This document shows, one piece after another, positions 1 to 8,630 of a stretch of 19,311 nt of DNA; position 1 is the stretch's first letter; every line of letters starts with the position of its first letter. The notes beneath the pieces were generated by a model. That model searched no databases. It saw nothing but the letters and a program-made list of their open reading frames with translations, and was not told the origin of the DNA. The translations under genes were made by a program, and so were the position numbers. Source of the stretch: an uncultured Verrucomicrobia subdivision 3 bacterium (GTDB lineage Bacteria; Verrucomicrobiota; Verrucomicrobiae; Limisphaerales; UBA11358). The DNA is taken from the NCBI GenBank assembly GCA_903847285.1, contig CAINDH010000145.1:1-19311 (forward strand), in the 5' to 3' direction.

Positions 1-1
1 C

Positions 2-892
2 GGACCGGTCACCGACCGTTTCACCATCGGGGAGAATGTGGATGCAATGGTCTTTACGGCCACGGACGTCGGCTACGGAGCGAATAATTTCTATTTCCTC
101 CGCCATGACCATAACGGTCTTTCCACCTTCGGAACCATCTTAGTAACCGGGTTGACCGCTGGAAACGTGACTGATCGTTTTCCTGCCGGCACGAATCTGA
201 CTGAGTTTACCTTTACGACCACGGACGTGCTTTATGGCCCCAACCTTTTCTACTACCTGCGTGGAAATCAGAAAGCGGGCTGTGTGGAAATTACTTACAC
301 CACTAACACCATGACGATTCTCAACACCAATAGCACAACCAGCTTCATGACCAATATTGTGACTAGTTTCAGCACGAATCTCGTGACCAGTTTAGCAACC
401 AACAGCGTGAAAACCCTGATTACCAACACAGTTATCACCTTCACGACCAATATCGTGACTAGCTTCAGCACGAATACTGTGACCAGTTTCGCGACCAACA
501 GCTTGATCAGCCTCAGCACAAATATCACGACGAGTTTCACCACCAATATTATGGCCGCCACCACGAGCAATATTGTGACGGCGAGGGGCGTGGATGTCTG
601 TCAAGGACGCACAGCCACCGCTATGACCACCTGTTCTGGAGTTGGCAGGCAAGCGCTTTCAATGATCATCGGTGGCACGGGTGTTCCTCCTCCCCACATA
701 AGCAACGGCATTTTTAACTGGTCGTTTTCCACCCAGAGCGGCCTGACTTACGTCGTTGAATATAAAACCTCCCTGTCTGACCCGGCCTGGACGGAACTGC
801 AGACCGTGGCCGGTTCCGGCGCTACGACAACCATCACAAACTCAGTGGCTGGTCGGCCGTCCGGTTTCTACCGGCTCAAAATATCACCTTGA
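2..892 (+). CDS. C-terminal part of a large repetitive secreted/surface protein (5' end outside window)
   Basis: The frame is open from the first bases, so the start lies upstream; 296 residues are visible. Two tandem modules are seen, each with VTDRF...G.N, then F.(A/T)TDV.YG.N.FY(F/Y)LR, about 57 residues apart. Next come twelve octapeptides of the type TNxVTSFS, then a linker, then a C-terminal domain of about 60 residues (F.WSFST..G..Y.VEY.TSL..PAW..L...FYRL). The VTDRF/TDVxYG module and this tail type are ones I associate with very long secreted verrucomicrobial proteins; that is memory, not a search. There is no PEP-CTERM, LPXTG or other sorting tail, as the chain ends FYRLKISP. A Ser/Thr/Asn-rich repeat between globular modules suggests an extended stalk or beta-rich fibre. 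Function is unknown. It converges with the histidine kinase at 974, leaving 81 nt with no convincing terminator. Confidence 0.75.
   Translation, partial: GPVTDRFTIGENVDAMVFTATDVGYGANNFYFLRHDHNGLSTFGTILVTGLTAGNVTDRFPAGTNLTEFTFTTTDVLYGPNLFYYLRGNQKAGCVEITYTTNTMTILNTNSTTSFMTNIVTSFSTNLVTSLATNSVKTLITNTVITFTTNIVTSFSTNTVTSFATNSLISLSTNITTSFTTNIMAATTSNIVTARGVDVCQGRTATAMTTCSGVGRQALSMIIGGTGVPPPHISNGIFNWSFSTQSGLTYVVEYKTSLSDPAWTELQTVAGSGATTTITNSVAGRPSGFYRLKISP
302..589 (+). repeat. 12 tandem 24-nt units encoding an octapeptide array
   Basis: Twelve uninterrupted 24-nt units encode TNTMTILN, TNSTTSFM, TNIVTSFS, TNLVTSLA, TNSVKTLI, TNTVITFT, TNIVTSFS, TNTVTSFA, TNSLISLS, TNITTSFT, TNIMAATT and SNIVTARG. Units 3-6 resemble units 7-10, so a 96-nt (four-unit) block seems to have been duplicated; units 3 and 7 differ at only 2 of 24 bases. 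The opposite strand is open and hydrophobic over this stretch, but only as a shadow of the Thr/Asn/Ser codons. Confidence 0.9.
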
Positions 893-973
893 TAAAACCC
901 TTAAGGGGGTAGTTAAGCCACAATCCAAGTCGTCGTTTTTCTTCCGGCTTGAATTCATTTTGGTCATCAATCT

Positions 974-3900
974 CTATTTTCCAGCCAGCCACTCCCGCAA
1001 CTGCCGCGCGGCGGCCTCGCCCTGGGCATCCAAGCCAACGAGCGCGGCTTGCACCCGCGGCCGATCGGAAACTTCGGCGGCGTTCTCAATCGCCAGAAAT
1101 TTTTCTGAAAGTTTTGGGAAGCCAAACAGAGCGGCCAGCCCCTTGAGCGAATGCGCGGCGCGTTCCAAATCTGACCAGCACGCGATGCGGTGCAGCCGGT
1201 GAATTTCGGCGAGGCGTTCCGGGAATTCTTTCAGAAAATCGGCCACCATGTCTTTGACGGCGGCGCGATCCAGCTCGGTGCAAAGTTGCTCCAGGCGCGT
1301 GGAATCAAAACCTTCCTCCGCGTTGACAGCTTTAGGCGGCACGGCGGCAAGTAGCGCGTTGAAAATTTGCTGGGCAGTGAAAGGTTTGGAAATATAGTCG
1401 TCCATGCCGGCAGCGAGGCAGCGCTCGCGTTCGCCCACGAGCGCGTTCGCGGTGAGCGCAATGATGCGGACGCGACGCGCCGGTTTTTGCTCCGACTCAA
1501 TTTTACGGATGGCAGCGGTGGCCTCAAAGCCGTCCAATTCCGGCATATTGCAATCCATAAGGATTGCGTCGCAGTTGCCGGGCGAAAATTTTTCCACAGC
1601 CTCACGTCCATCCACGGCCCAGAGGGCACGAGCACCAAAATTATCCAGCACCAGTTGCGCGAGCTTGCGGTTGAAGGGATGATCTTCCGCGACGAGAATT
1701 TTTAAATCGGAAACGGCCGTGCGCTTCGGTGCGGCGGGTTCTCGCGTGTTGAATTGCGTTTCGCCAACGACTTCTGCGACGGTCTTGGTCTCCTCGGGTT
1801 TGATTTCGGCAACGATGCGGACGAGCGCGTCGAACAGCGGTTGTTCGCGCACGGGCTTTAGCAACACGTTGGCAAAACCCGCCGGGCCAGCCTGGTCTTC
1901 GCCGAGCGAACCGGCAGGGCTGGCGAGCAAAACGGAATGGAGTTGCGCCTTGTTCGCCATGAGTTGACGGCGCAATTCCTCGCCACCGAGCGCGAGCATT
2001 TCGTCATCACAGATCACCAGCGGGATCACGGCGGCGCGCAAACCGTTTATCAATACGCGGGAAAGTTCTGTGGGCGTGGCCAGCGCGCGGCAATCCACGC
2101 CCCAGCCGTGTAATTGTTCCATGAGCGATTCACGCTGGCTCGCGTTTGGCACGGCGATGATGGCTTGCAAAAAAACGAGGCCGGGGAAACCACGTTCGAG
2201 AGCTGGCTGCAGTGGAATTTCAAACGGCAATTCAAACCAGAACGTCGAGCCCTTGCCTGCGACGCTGTTCACGCCGATTTTTCCGCCCATTAACTCGACG
2301 AATTTGCGCGAGATGGCGAGGCCCAGGCCGGTTCCGCCAAACTTGCGCGCTGACGAGGTATCCACCTGCATAAACGGCTGGAATAATTGTTTGATCTGGT
2401 CGGCGGAAAGCCCAATGCCTGTATCGGTGACTTCAAAACGCAGGACAATTTTTTTGGGAGTTTTAAGTTGCGGCAGGATGCGGACGACAACCTCGCCGCG
2501 CGGCGTGAACTTGATGGCGTTGCCGACGAGGTTGAGGAGAATCTGACGGAGCCGAGCGGCATCGCCCGTGAGCCGATGCGGAATCTCGCGGCGGAGAATG
2601 GCGGCGAGCGAGAGTTTTTTTCCGGGCTCGCGCGTGGCGGCGTTTTCCAAAACGGAGTCCAACACGGCGCGGACTGAAAATTCCTCCGCTGCAATTGTCA
2701 TCTTGCCCGCCTCGATCTTGGAAAAATCCAGCACGTCGTTGATGACGTGCAGCAGGGCGTTCGCACTCTCCACGGCGGCATCGGCGAATTCGCGCTGGCG
2801 GTTGTCCAGTCGCGTTTGCGCAAGCAGCTCCACCATGCCGAGTATGCCGCTCAAGGGCGTGCGAATCTCATGGCTCATGTTCGCGAGAAATTCGCTTTTG
2901 GCATTATTGGCTCGGTTAGCCGTCTCGGCAGCAGCGCGCGAATCGGCAGCGGCCTCGGCAAGTTGGCGATTGGTTTTTTCCAGCGCGGACTTGGCTTCCT
3001 GCGCCTCCAGCTCGGCACGCTTGCGCGGCGTGATGTCTTGGATTACCGCCTGAAATTCCACCAAGCCATGACTGCCCCGGTCAAGCCGCCGCAAGTTACA
3101 TTGTTGCCATTCAACATGGCCATCGGCGGCCTCCGCACGACGGTCAAAGTTCAGCACGGGTTTTTCTTCCGGCAATTTTGAAAAATCCGGCGGCGCAGCC
3201 TTGGCTCCATCTTGATTCAACGCCTGGTAAAAATTTTTCCCCAACAGTTCCGCTTCCGTCTGGCCGTGAAACTCGCAATAGGCCGCATTTACAAAAGTGA
3301 TCGTTCCGTCGGGCAAAAAGCGGCAGATCTGGTCCGACTGGTCAGCCACGACGGCCCGGAGACGTTTTTCGTTTTCTATGATGCTGACGAGAATCCGCCG
3401 GCGCTCGATCGCAGCAGCGGCGAGCAGCAAACTGGCGATGGCGGCGAAACCAAGAAAACCGGCCGGCAATTGCCAGCCGGTTGCGGCCGCAAACGGCCCC
3501 GTGTGTTGCACCAACGATTTCACGGTTAAGCCAGCGATCAGCAATGTGGCGATGGCCGCGCCGCGCGGACCAAACCGCAGCGCGCTTGCAAGCAACAGCA
3601 GGCAGAGCAAATAATCCACCGGAAAGTTTTTTAACTCCGGAATCTGGTGCAACCCAAAAACCATCAGCCCGCTCGCCGCCAGCCCTGTGACATAGGTAAG
3701 CGCCTCCAAAATCCGCAGTGGTGACATCCAGATGGCGGATCTAGCAGTGCAAGTGATGATGGCAGGCGTGACAATCAGGAGGCTGAGGGCATTGGGAATC
3801 CACCATTCCAGAGCGTGTGACACAAACGCACCCCAGGAAATTTTATTTTCCAGGGCGAAGCTCGCGGCGATGGCGGCAGCGTTGCATGGCGCACAAAGGC

Positions 3901-4282
3901 CGCAGGTGATGACGAGAAATCTGGCGGCAAACCGAACTCTTTCCATTGCGCCATCGAACGACATAAACTTTTTTAAAAGCCACGAGGAGAGAAGCGCGCC
4001 AGTCGCGCTACCTACGCAGGTGCCAAAAAAAACATTGCCTAACGGGATTTCTGAAACGAAAACGAACGCAAACGAGCCCACCAGCCCCAGTAACAAACCG
4101 CGCCATCCGAATATCAAAATCGAGGCAAGAAAAATCCCCGGCGGCAGCCATATTAGCGGCACAGCAACACGAACATTCAGTGGCGCTGCCTGCCACGCCG
4201 CGAGCCCGCCCAGCACAAAAATCGCAAGCAACGCAGTGACGCGCAGACTAACGGTTAGCCGAACGGTTTTGGATGAATTCAA
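974..4282 (-). CDS. MASE1-PAS hybrid sensor histidine kinase with pseudo-receiver, receiver and Hpt domains
   Basis: Membrane phosphorelay kinase of 1102 residues. Order seen: MASE1-type multi-helix membrane sensor (about 12-290, with WLPPG and FGWRG motifs); PAS domain (about 303-418); short coiled coil; HisKA with phosphoacceptor H471 in NMSHEIRTPLSG; HATPase with N588, DTGIG (620-624) and GGTGLGL (649-655); a degenerate receiver (about 701-825); a complete receiver (about 860-975) with E866/D867, phospho-acceptor D910, T944 and K966; and an Hpt domain with H1044 in AAHSLKGL. This is the BarA/ArcB-like layout: phosphate should pass H471 to D910 to H1044 and on to a separate response regulator, which is not in the window. 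The start is TTG at 4282, chosen because an in-frame TAA lies just upstream and AAGG sits five bases before it. The signal sensed is unknown. It is divergent from pgi across 232 nt in which I find no confident promoter. Confidence 0.93.
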   Translation of the reverse strand: MNSSKTVRLTVSLRVTALLAIFVLGGLAAWQAAPLNVRVAVPLIWLPPGIFLASILIFGWRGLLLGLVGSFAFVFVSEIPLGNVFFGTCVGSATGALLSSWLLKKFMSFDGAMERVRFAARFLVITCGLCAPCNAAAIAASFALENKISWGAFVSHALEWWIPNALSLLIVTPAIITCTARSAIWMSPLRILEALTYVTGLAASGLMVFGLHQIPELKNFPVDYLLCLLLLASALRFGPRGAAIATLLIAGLTVKSLVQHTGPFAAATGWQLPAGFLGFAAIASLLLAAAAIERRRILVSIIENEKRLRAVVADQSDQICRFLPDGTITFVNAAYCEFHGQTEAELLGKNFYQALNQDGAKAAPPDFSKLPEEKPVLNFDRRAEAADGHVEWQQCNLRRLDRGSHGLVEFQAVIQDITPRKRAELEAQEAKSALEKTNRQLAEAAADSRAAAETANRANNAKSEFLANMSHEIRTPLSGILGMVELLAQTRLDNRQREFADAAVESANALLHVINDVLDFSKIEAGKMTIAAEEFSVRAVLDSVLENAATREPGKKLSLAAILRREIPHRLTGDAARLRQILLNLVGNAIKFTPRGEVVVRILPQLKTPKKIVLRFEVTDTGIGLSADQIKQLFQPFMQVDTSSARKFGGTGLGLAISRKFVELMGGKIGVNSVAGKGSTFWFELPFEIPLQPALERGFPGLVFLQAIIAVPNASQRESLMEQLHGWGVDCRALATPTELSRVLINGLRAAVIPLVICDDEMLALGGEELRRQLMANKAQLHSVLLASPAGSLGEDQAGPAGFANVLLKPVREQPLFDALVRIVAEIKPEETKTVAEVVGETQFNTREPAAPKRTAVSDLKILVAEDHPFNRKLAQLVLDNFGARALWAVDGREAVEKFSPGNCDAILMDCNMPELDGFEATAAIRKIESEQKPARRVRIIALTANALVGERERCLAAGMDDYISKPFTAQQIFNALLAAVPPKAVNAEEGFDSTRLEQLCTELDRAAVKDMVADFLKEFPERLAEIHRLHRIACWSDLERAAHSLKGLAALFGFPKLSEKFLAIENAAEVSDRPRVQAALVGLDAQGEAAARQLREWLAGK

Positions 4283-4514
4283 AGCGGCCTTGGTTTAGCT
4301 GATTATTCTTTTAGAGCCCAGCTAGAAAACGTTTTTTGAAAACAGACTTTGGCAAAGCGCGGGCCTCAATTTTTTGATCCATTTGGATTTACTGGAACCA
4401 CAAATTGCATTGCCACCGCAGTTCAAATACCAAAATGGCCGCGAGCTTTTTCAATATCGGGATTTTCCTTGCTGCAATTCAGACAAAATCATTCAATCGC
4501 TGACGACAAATTTT

Positions 4515-6101
4515 ATGAATCTAACAAAAATGCAGTGGTGGGAACGTTTTCAAAAATTCTACACCCAATTTCCAGAGATCGGTCTTGCGGTCGACTTAAG
4601 CCGCATGAACGTGGACGATGCATACTTTGCAAAAATGGAACCCAAAATGCAAAATGCCTTTGCCGAAATGGCAGCATTGGAACAGGGTGCCATAGCTAAT
4701 CCTGACGAAAATAGGATGGTTGGCCACTACTGGCTACGCAACGCAAGTTTGGCGCCCACTGCTGAAATTTGTCATGAAATCGAGCAAGCCCTCAAGGAAA
4801 TCAAATCATTCGTTGCAAAAATACATAGTGGCGAAATTTGTGGCAAAGCTGGCAAATTTAAAAATTATTTGTTAATTGGCATTGGCGGATCCGCACTCGG
4901 ACCTCAATTTGTTGCAAACGCCCTCAGCAACCCGACAACCGATCAGTTAAAACCCTATTTTTTTGATAATACCGATCCCGATGGTATGAATCGTGTTTTG
5001 GCGCTGATTGGCACTGATTTAAGGAAAACATTAACGATAGTGGTATCAAAGTCTGGCGGAACTAAAGAAACTCGGAACGGGATGTTAATCGCTGAGGCCG
5101 CCTACAAAAACAGCGGTCTTCGCTTTGGTGACTACTCCATTGCAGTGACTATGGAGGGAAGCGAATTAGACAAGCATGCGACAAAAAATCAATGGCTAAA
5201 AAAATTTCCTATGTGGGATTGGGTGGGCGGGCGAACCAGCGAACTTTCCCCGGTCGGTCTATTACCAGCAGCTTTACAGGGCTTCAATATTGACGATTTA
5301 CTAGCTGGAGCGTCCATTTGTGACAAATCGACGCGATGCACTACTACAGATAAAAACCCCGCTGCACTGCTAGCCCTTGCTTGGTATGCTTCTGGCGGTG
5401 GAAAAGGAACAAAAAACATGGTTGTTCTTCCATACAAAGACCGGCTCGAATTATTTTCAAAATACCTTCAACAGCTTGTCATGGAGTCCTTAGGTAAAGA
5501 GCTTGATCGAAATCAAAATGTTGTCAACCAGGGAATTACTGTTCTTGGAAACAAGGGTGCAACAGACCAGCATTCTTATATTCAACAACTCCGAGATGGA
5601 TTAAATGATTATTTTGCCACCTTTATTGAAGTGCTTGTTGACCAGCAAGGCAAAGGCATCAATGTCGATCCTGGAGTCACATCCGGGGATTATTTACATG
5701 GATTTTTTCTTGGCACCAGACAGGCACTCGCTGAAAGTGGACGCGAGTCTATTTCTATTACCATAGAAACAGTCAACGCCAAGAGCATTGGAATATTAAT
5801 CGCCCTATTTGAACGGGCAGTAGGATTCTATGCATCACTTATTAATATTAATGCATACCACCAACCTGGAGTAGAGGCAGGGAAAAAAGCAGCGGGAAAC
5901 GTCGTTTTTATCCAAAATAAATTAATTGATCTATTTTCAAAGAGCCCTGGAAATGCCTTCTCCCTTACAGAGATAGCTGACAAAATCGATGCAAATGAAG
6001 AGTTAGAACTCATATTCAAAATTTGCGAACACTTGCACTCTAACAAAACAATTAAAAAGCAAGAAAACATAGAGTCATGGAAGACGCGTTACGGCATCTG
6101 A
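4515..6101 (+). CDS. pgi: Glucose-6-phosphate isomerase
   Basis: Interconverts glucose-6-phosphate and fructose-6-phosphate in the cytosol, in glycolysis and gluconeogenesis. From ATG 4515 the protein is 528 residues, normal for the bacterial family. Visible motifs are [11 protein letters not shown] (about 122-132), [10 protein letters not shown] (178-187, the sugar-phosphate site) and [11 protein letters not shown] (236-246). The catalytic Glu is E324 (VMESLGKE), the His is H353 (GATDQHS) and the Lys is K457 ([12 protein letters not shown]), so all are present. The frame is open further upstream to a TTG at 4374, but the extra 47 residues are unlike the family, and the family-like sequence begins [12 protein letters not shown] 4530 is an alternative start. 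No Shine-Dalgarno is evident. mnmG follows after 7 nt, so the two are probably co-transcribed. Base composition is much more AT-rich than the flanking genes. Confidence 0.95.
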   Translation: MNLTKMQWWERFQKFYTQFPEIGLAVDLSRMNVDDAYFAKMEPKMQNAFAEMAALEQGAIANPDENRMVGHYWLRNASLAPTAEICHEIEQALKEIKSFVAKIHSGEICGKAGKFKNYLLIGIGGSALGPQFVANALSNPTTDQLKPYFFDNTDPDGMNRVLALIGTDLRKTLTIVVSKSGGTKETRNGMLIAEAAYKNSGLRFGDYSIAVTMEGSELDKHATKNQWLKKFPMWDWVGGRTSELSPVGLLPAALQGFNIDDLLAGASICDKSTRCTTTDKNPAALLALAWYASGGGKGTKNMVVLPYKDRLELFSKYLQQLVMESLGKELDRNQNVVNQGITVLGNKGATDQHSYIQQLRDGLNDYFATFIEVLVDQQGKGINVDPGVTSGDYLHGFFLGTRQALAESGRESISITIETVNAKSIGILIALFERAVGFYASLININAYHQPGVEAGKKAAGNVVFIQNKLIDLFSKSPGNAFSLTEIADKIDANEELELIFKICEHLHSNKTIKKQENIESWKTRYGI

Positions 6102-6108
6102 TACTCTC

Positions 6109-8064
6109 ATGTTTATATATCCAAAAAAATATGACGTGATTATTGTCGGCGCTGGACACGCTGGTGTTGAGGCGGCCTTGGCAGCAGCCAGAATGGGGTG
6201 CGAAACACTTCTCCTTACAATAAACGCAGATAGCATTGGGCAGATGTCTTGTAACCCTGCCATCGGCGGTCTTGCAAAAGGACATTTAGTAAGGGAAATC
6301 GACGCGATTGGAGGCGAAATGGGTAAAAATACTGATATCGCGGGACTCCAGTTTCGTATGCTGAATACAAAAAAAGGGCCGGCTGTTTGGGCCCCTCGGG
6401 CGCAATGTGATAAAAAAGCTTATCAATTTGGTCTTAAATGGGTTTGCGAATCTCAACAAAATTTAGATGTTAAACAGGGACAAACATCAAAAATATTGAG
6501 TCAAAATAGGATTGCAACAGGCGTTGAAACGACACTGGGTATTCAGTATTTAGCCAAAGCCGTCGTTATCACGACAGGAACTTTTTTGCGCGGACTGATG
6601 CATATTGGGGCAAACCAACAAGCCGGCGGGCGGGCGGGCGATTCAGCGGCGATGAATTTGTCCGCTTCTTTGGCCGAATTGGGGCTCGAGCTGGGAAGGC
6701 TTAAAACAGGAACACCACCACGGCTTCTAAAAAGCTCCATAAATTTTTCTGTAATGGAGGCTCAACATGGGGATGATCCTGTCCCATATTTTTCATTCTG
6801 GAAAAATGATTTGTTCCATGTGGAACAACCAACCACAACATTTCCATATAGTTTTTCTATTGGCGCATATCCATCCGGGTCCGTATTGGCGCATACAAAC
6901 CGCCAACTTGATTGCTATATTACACATACCACGATTAAAACAGCTGAAATCGTCCAGAAAAACATCCATAAATCTCCAATGTATTCTGGGGTGATTGAGG
7001 GAGTTGGTCCGCGATATTGCCCTTCGATTGAAGATAAAATAATCCGGTTTTCTGAAAAAACGAGCCACCAAATTTTTCTTGAACCCGAAGGTATTTCCAC
7101 TGATGAAATCTATGTAAACGGACTTTCTTCCAGCTTGCCATTTGATGTCCAATATGACCTCGTTAGGTCAATAACTGGTTGTGAAAATGCAGAAATTTTG
7201 CGACCGGCTTACGCAGTGGAATACGATTTTGTTTTTCCAACTCAACTCAACCCAACCCTAGAGACTAAGGCTTGTGCAAATTTATTCCTTGGTGGGCAAA
7301 TTAATGGGACTTCTGGCTATGAAGAGGCTGCTGCACAAGGGTTGCTAGCAGGAATTAATGCGGCTAGATGCGCCAAGAATCAAGAACAGCTTGTTTTGCG
7401 TCGCGATCAAGCCTACATTGGAGTTTTGATAGATGATTTAATCACGAAGGGGACTACTGAACCCTATCGCATGTTCACCTCCAGAGCAGAGCACCGACTA
7501 TTTCTGCGCCAAGATAATGCGGACGCCCGCTTATCCACGATTGGTTACGAGGTTGGCCTGCTTCCTGAGCGTAATTATCGTATTTATAAAACAAAAGAAG
7601 AGCTAATAAAATTAGAGTTAAAGCGTTTGGAAACAACGTTTTGCAATTCAGATTCACTTTTAAAAATTCTTTCGCGCCCCGAAAACACTTACGCAACTAT
7701 TCCAAGTCAAACAAGTGGATTGCCGGAAGATGTTGTTCGACAAGTAGAAATCTGCGCGAAGTATGCTGGTTACATTGGGAGGCAGGAAAAAGAGGTAGAA
7801 AAAACTAAAAAACTCGATGGTAAAAAAATCCCTCTCGGTTTTGATTATGCCAATGTCCCAAGTTTGCGGCATGAAGCTCGACAAAAACTTTCTAAAATTC
7901 GTCCTGCCACCTTGGGGCAGGCGGGACGGATTTCGGGGGTGTCGCCAGCAGACATCGGCATCTTGTTGATTTCGCTCAAGCGATTTAACAGCGAAAATCA
8001 GCCGACGCTGGAGAATGGTGCTGTTAATATTGTGGATGATGCAGATGGGGATTTAGAAATTTAA
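6109..8064 (+). CDS. mnmG: tRNA uridine-5-carboxymethylaminomethyl modification enzyme, FAD-binding subunit
   Basis: MnmG (GidA) works with MnmE to add a carboxymethylaminomethyl group to U34 of certain tRNAs, using FAD, NADH and methylene-tetrahydrofolate. The protein is 651 residues; the family is usually about 620-630. Seen: FAD dinucleotide-binding GAGHAG (14-19), MSCNPAIGGLAKGH (46-59), GRLKTGTPPRL (196-206), GVGPRYCPSIEDK (298-310, with the conserved Cys304), LFLGGQINGTSGYEEAAAQG and the C-terminal SLRHEARQKL / RPATLGQAGRISGVSP block. Compared with the Escherichia coli protein as I recall it, roughly 20 extra residues lie about 233-262, between FSFW and CYITHT; this insertion contains a parS-like DNA palindrome. 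MnmE is not in the window. Most of the gene is AT-rich, but codons after about 7905, and a patch near 6620-6710, are GC-rich like the neighbouring genes. Confidence 0.96.
   Translation: MFIYPKKYDVIIVGAGHAGVEAALAAARMGCETLLLTINADSIGQMSCNPAIGGLAKGHLVREIDAIGGEMGKNTDIAGLQFRMLNTKKGPAVWAPRAQCDKKAYQFGLKWVCESQQNLDVKQGQTSKILSQNRIATGVETTLGIQYLAKAVVITTGTFLRGLMHIGANQQAGGRAGDSAAMNLSASLAELGLELGRLKTGTPPRLLKSSINFSVMEAQHGDDPVPYFSFWKNDLFHVEQPTTTFPYSFSIGAYPSGSVLAHTNRQLDCYITHTTIKTAEIVQKNIHKSPMYSGVIEGVGPRYCPSIEDKIIRFSEKTSHQIFLEPEGISTDEIYVNGLSSSLPFDVQYDLVRSITGCENAEILRPAYAVEYDFVFPTQLNPTLETKACANLFLGGQINGTSGYEEAAAQGLLAGINAARCAKNQEQLVLRRDQAYIGVLIDDLITKGTTEPYRMFTSRAEHRLFLRQDNADARLSTIGYEVGLLPERNYRIYKTKEELIKLELKRLETTFCNSDSLLKILSRPENTYATIPSQTSGLPEDVVRQVEICAKYAGYIGRQEKEVEKTKKLDGKKIPLGFDYANVPSLRHEARQKLSKIRPATLGQAGRISGVSPADIGILLISLKRFNSENQPTLENGAVNIVDDADGDLEI
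6812..6827. other. parS-like ParB-binding palindrome inside mnmG
   Basis: TGTTCCATGTGGAACA is a palindrome with perfect 7-bp arms and a TG centre (perfect 8-bp arms if one base is added on each side, 6811-6828). It matches TGTTCCACGTGGAACA, the parS form known from Myxococcus and other bacteria, at 15 of 16 positions, and the classical Bacillus form TGTTTCACGTGAAACA at 13 of 16. The single difference is a C-to-T change in the central CpG. It encodes LFHVEQ in a segment of MnmG that the E. coli protein lacks. Confidence 0.55.
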
Positions 8065-8333
8065 TTGTTGTGAAAATGGCGCCCGAAAATGGTTCTCGGA
8101 CGGGGTTGATTCGGGTTGTCCAACTGACCAAGGGCTGCGCTTGGAAAGTGCTAGATTGCCTGCTACACGTTTTCTTTCTAGATGGGCCAGATGCGCTGGC
8201 CGACGCTAATGTCTACATCCCGCAAACCACACTACGGTTCTGAATTGGCGGCAGCAGCAGTAGCCAAAAACGGTTTTGCGCCTTTACTAACCGGCACGGC
8301 AAGCGTAGGCTGATGCTGTTACATTTTAATTTT
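8065..8333. other. Intergenic stretch between mnmG and tatA without a recognisable gene
   Basis: No RNA gene, terminator or known protein was recognised here. Two short overlapping frames are open on the + strand: ATG 8076 to TGA 8243 (55 codons) and ATG 8182 to TGA 8313 (43 codons, ending SVG). The second ends in TGATG, overlapping by one base an ATG at 8313 that is in frame with tatA. Neither has a Shine-Dalgarno or a protein I can name, so they are listed only as possibilities. The tat promoter should lie here. Confidence 0.4.
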
Positions 8334-8597
8334 ATGAATATCATGCTCGCAAGCTGGTTTGGCGGACCTCAGGTCATTTTAATCCTAGCCATTGTCATCA
8401 TTTTGTTCGGCGCGAAGAAAATTCCTGAGCTCGCACGTGGTGTCGGCCTTGGCATCAAGGAATTCAAGAAGGCGAGCAAAGAGGTCGCGGACGAAATCAA
8501 CCATGCCAGCACCGAAACCCCGCCCGCCAATCCGTCTTCACCGGCTAACACCACGGCGCAATCCGCAGCCAAGCCGACCGACACGAAAGCTTCTTGA
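8334..8597 (+). CDS. tatA: Sec-independent protein translocase subunit TatA/TatE
   Basis: Small single-span subunit that oligomerises with TatC to move folded proteins with twin-arginine signal peptides across the inner membrane. From ATG 8334 it has 87 residues. The transmembrane helix ([21 protein letters not shown]) is followed by the [23 protein letters not shown] hinge and amphipathic helix, then a polar Pro/Ala/Thr/Ser-rich tail, all typical of TatA. An upstream in-frame ATG at 8313 would add MLLHFNF; 8334 or 8343 is preferred because TatA proteins start very close to the helix. tatC follows after 33 nt, probably in the same operon. No separate TatB is seen, suggesting a minimal TatAC system or a tatB elsewhere. 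Confidence 0.93.
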   Translation: MNIMLASWFGGPQVILILAIVIILFGAKKIPELARGVGLGIKEFKKASKEVADEINHASTETPPANPSSPANTTAQSAAKPTDTKAS

Positions 8598-8630
8598 TCG
8601 ACAGAACGGTTTCCAATCCGTTGTTTTTTC

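Noticed and set aside
295..570. Minus-strand hydrophobic frame opposite the octapeptide array
   Set aside because: It is a mechanical consequence of Thr/Asn/Ser codons read in reverse; the sense frame has domain-level support.
302..589. CRISPR-like appearance of the 24-nt repeats (and of the 21-nt array at 16134)
   Set aside because: The units are directly adjacent with no spacers, are degenerate, and no cas gene is present.
897..909. Palindrome CCCTTAAGGG between the first gene and the kinase
   Set aside because: It has no loop and no downstream T-run in the + direction, so it is unlikely to terminate and short enough to be chance.
4374..4514. 47-codon N-terminal extension of pgi from a TTG
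   Set aside because: The extra residues do not resemble the family, and ATG 4515 gives the expected length and start.
7531..7539. DnaA-box-like TTATCCACG in mnmG
   Set aside because: It is a single 8-of-9 match in coding sequence with no cluster or AT-rich unwinding region, so it is not evidence for an origin in the window.
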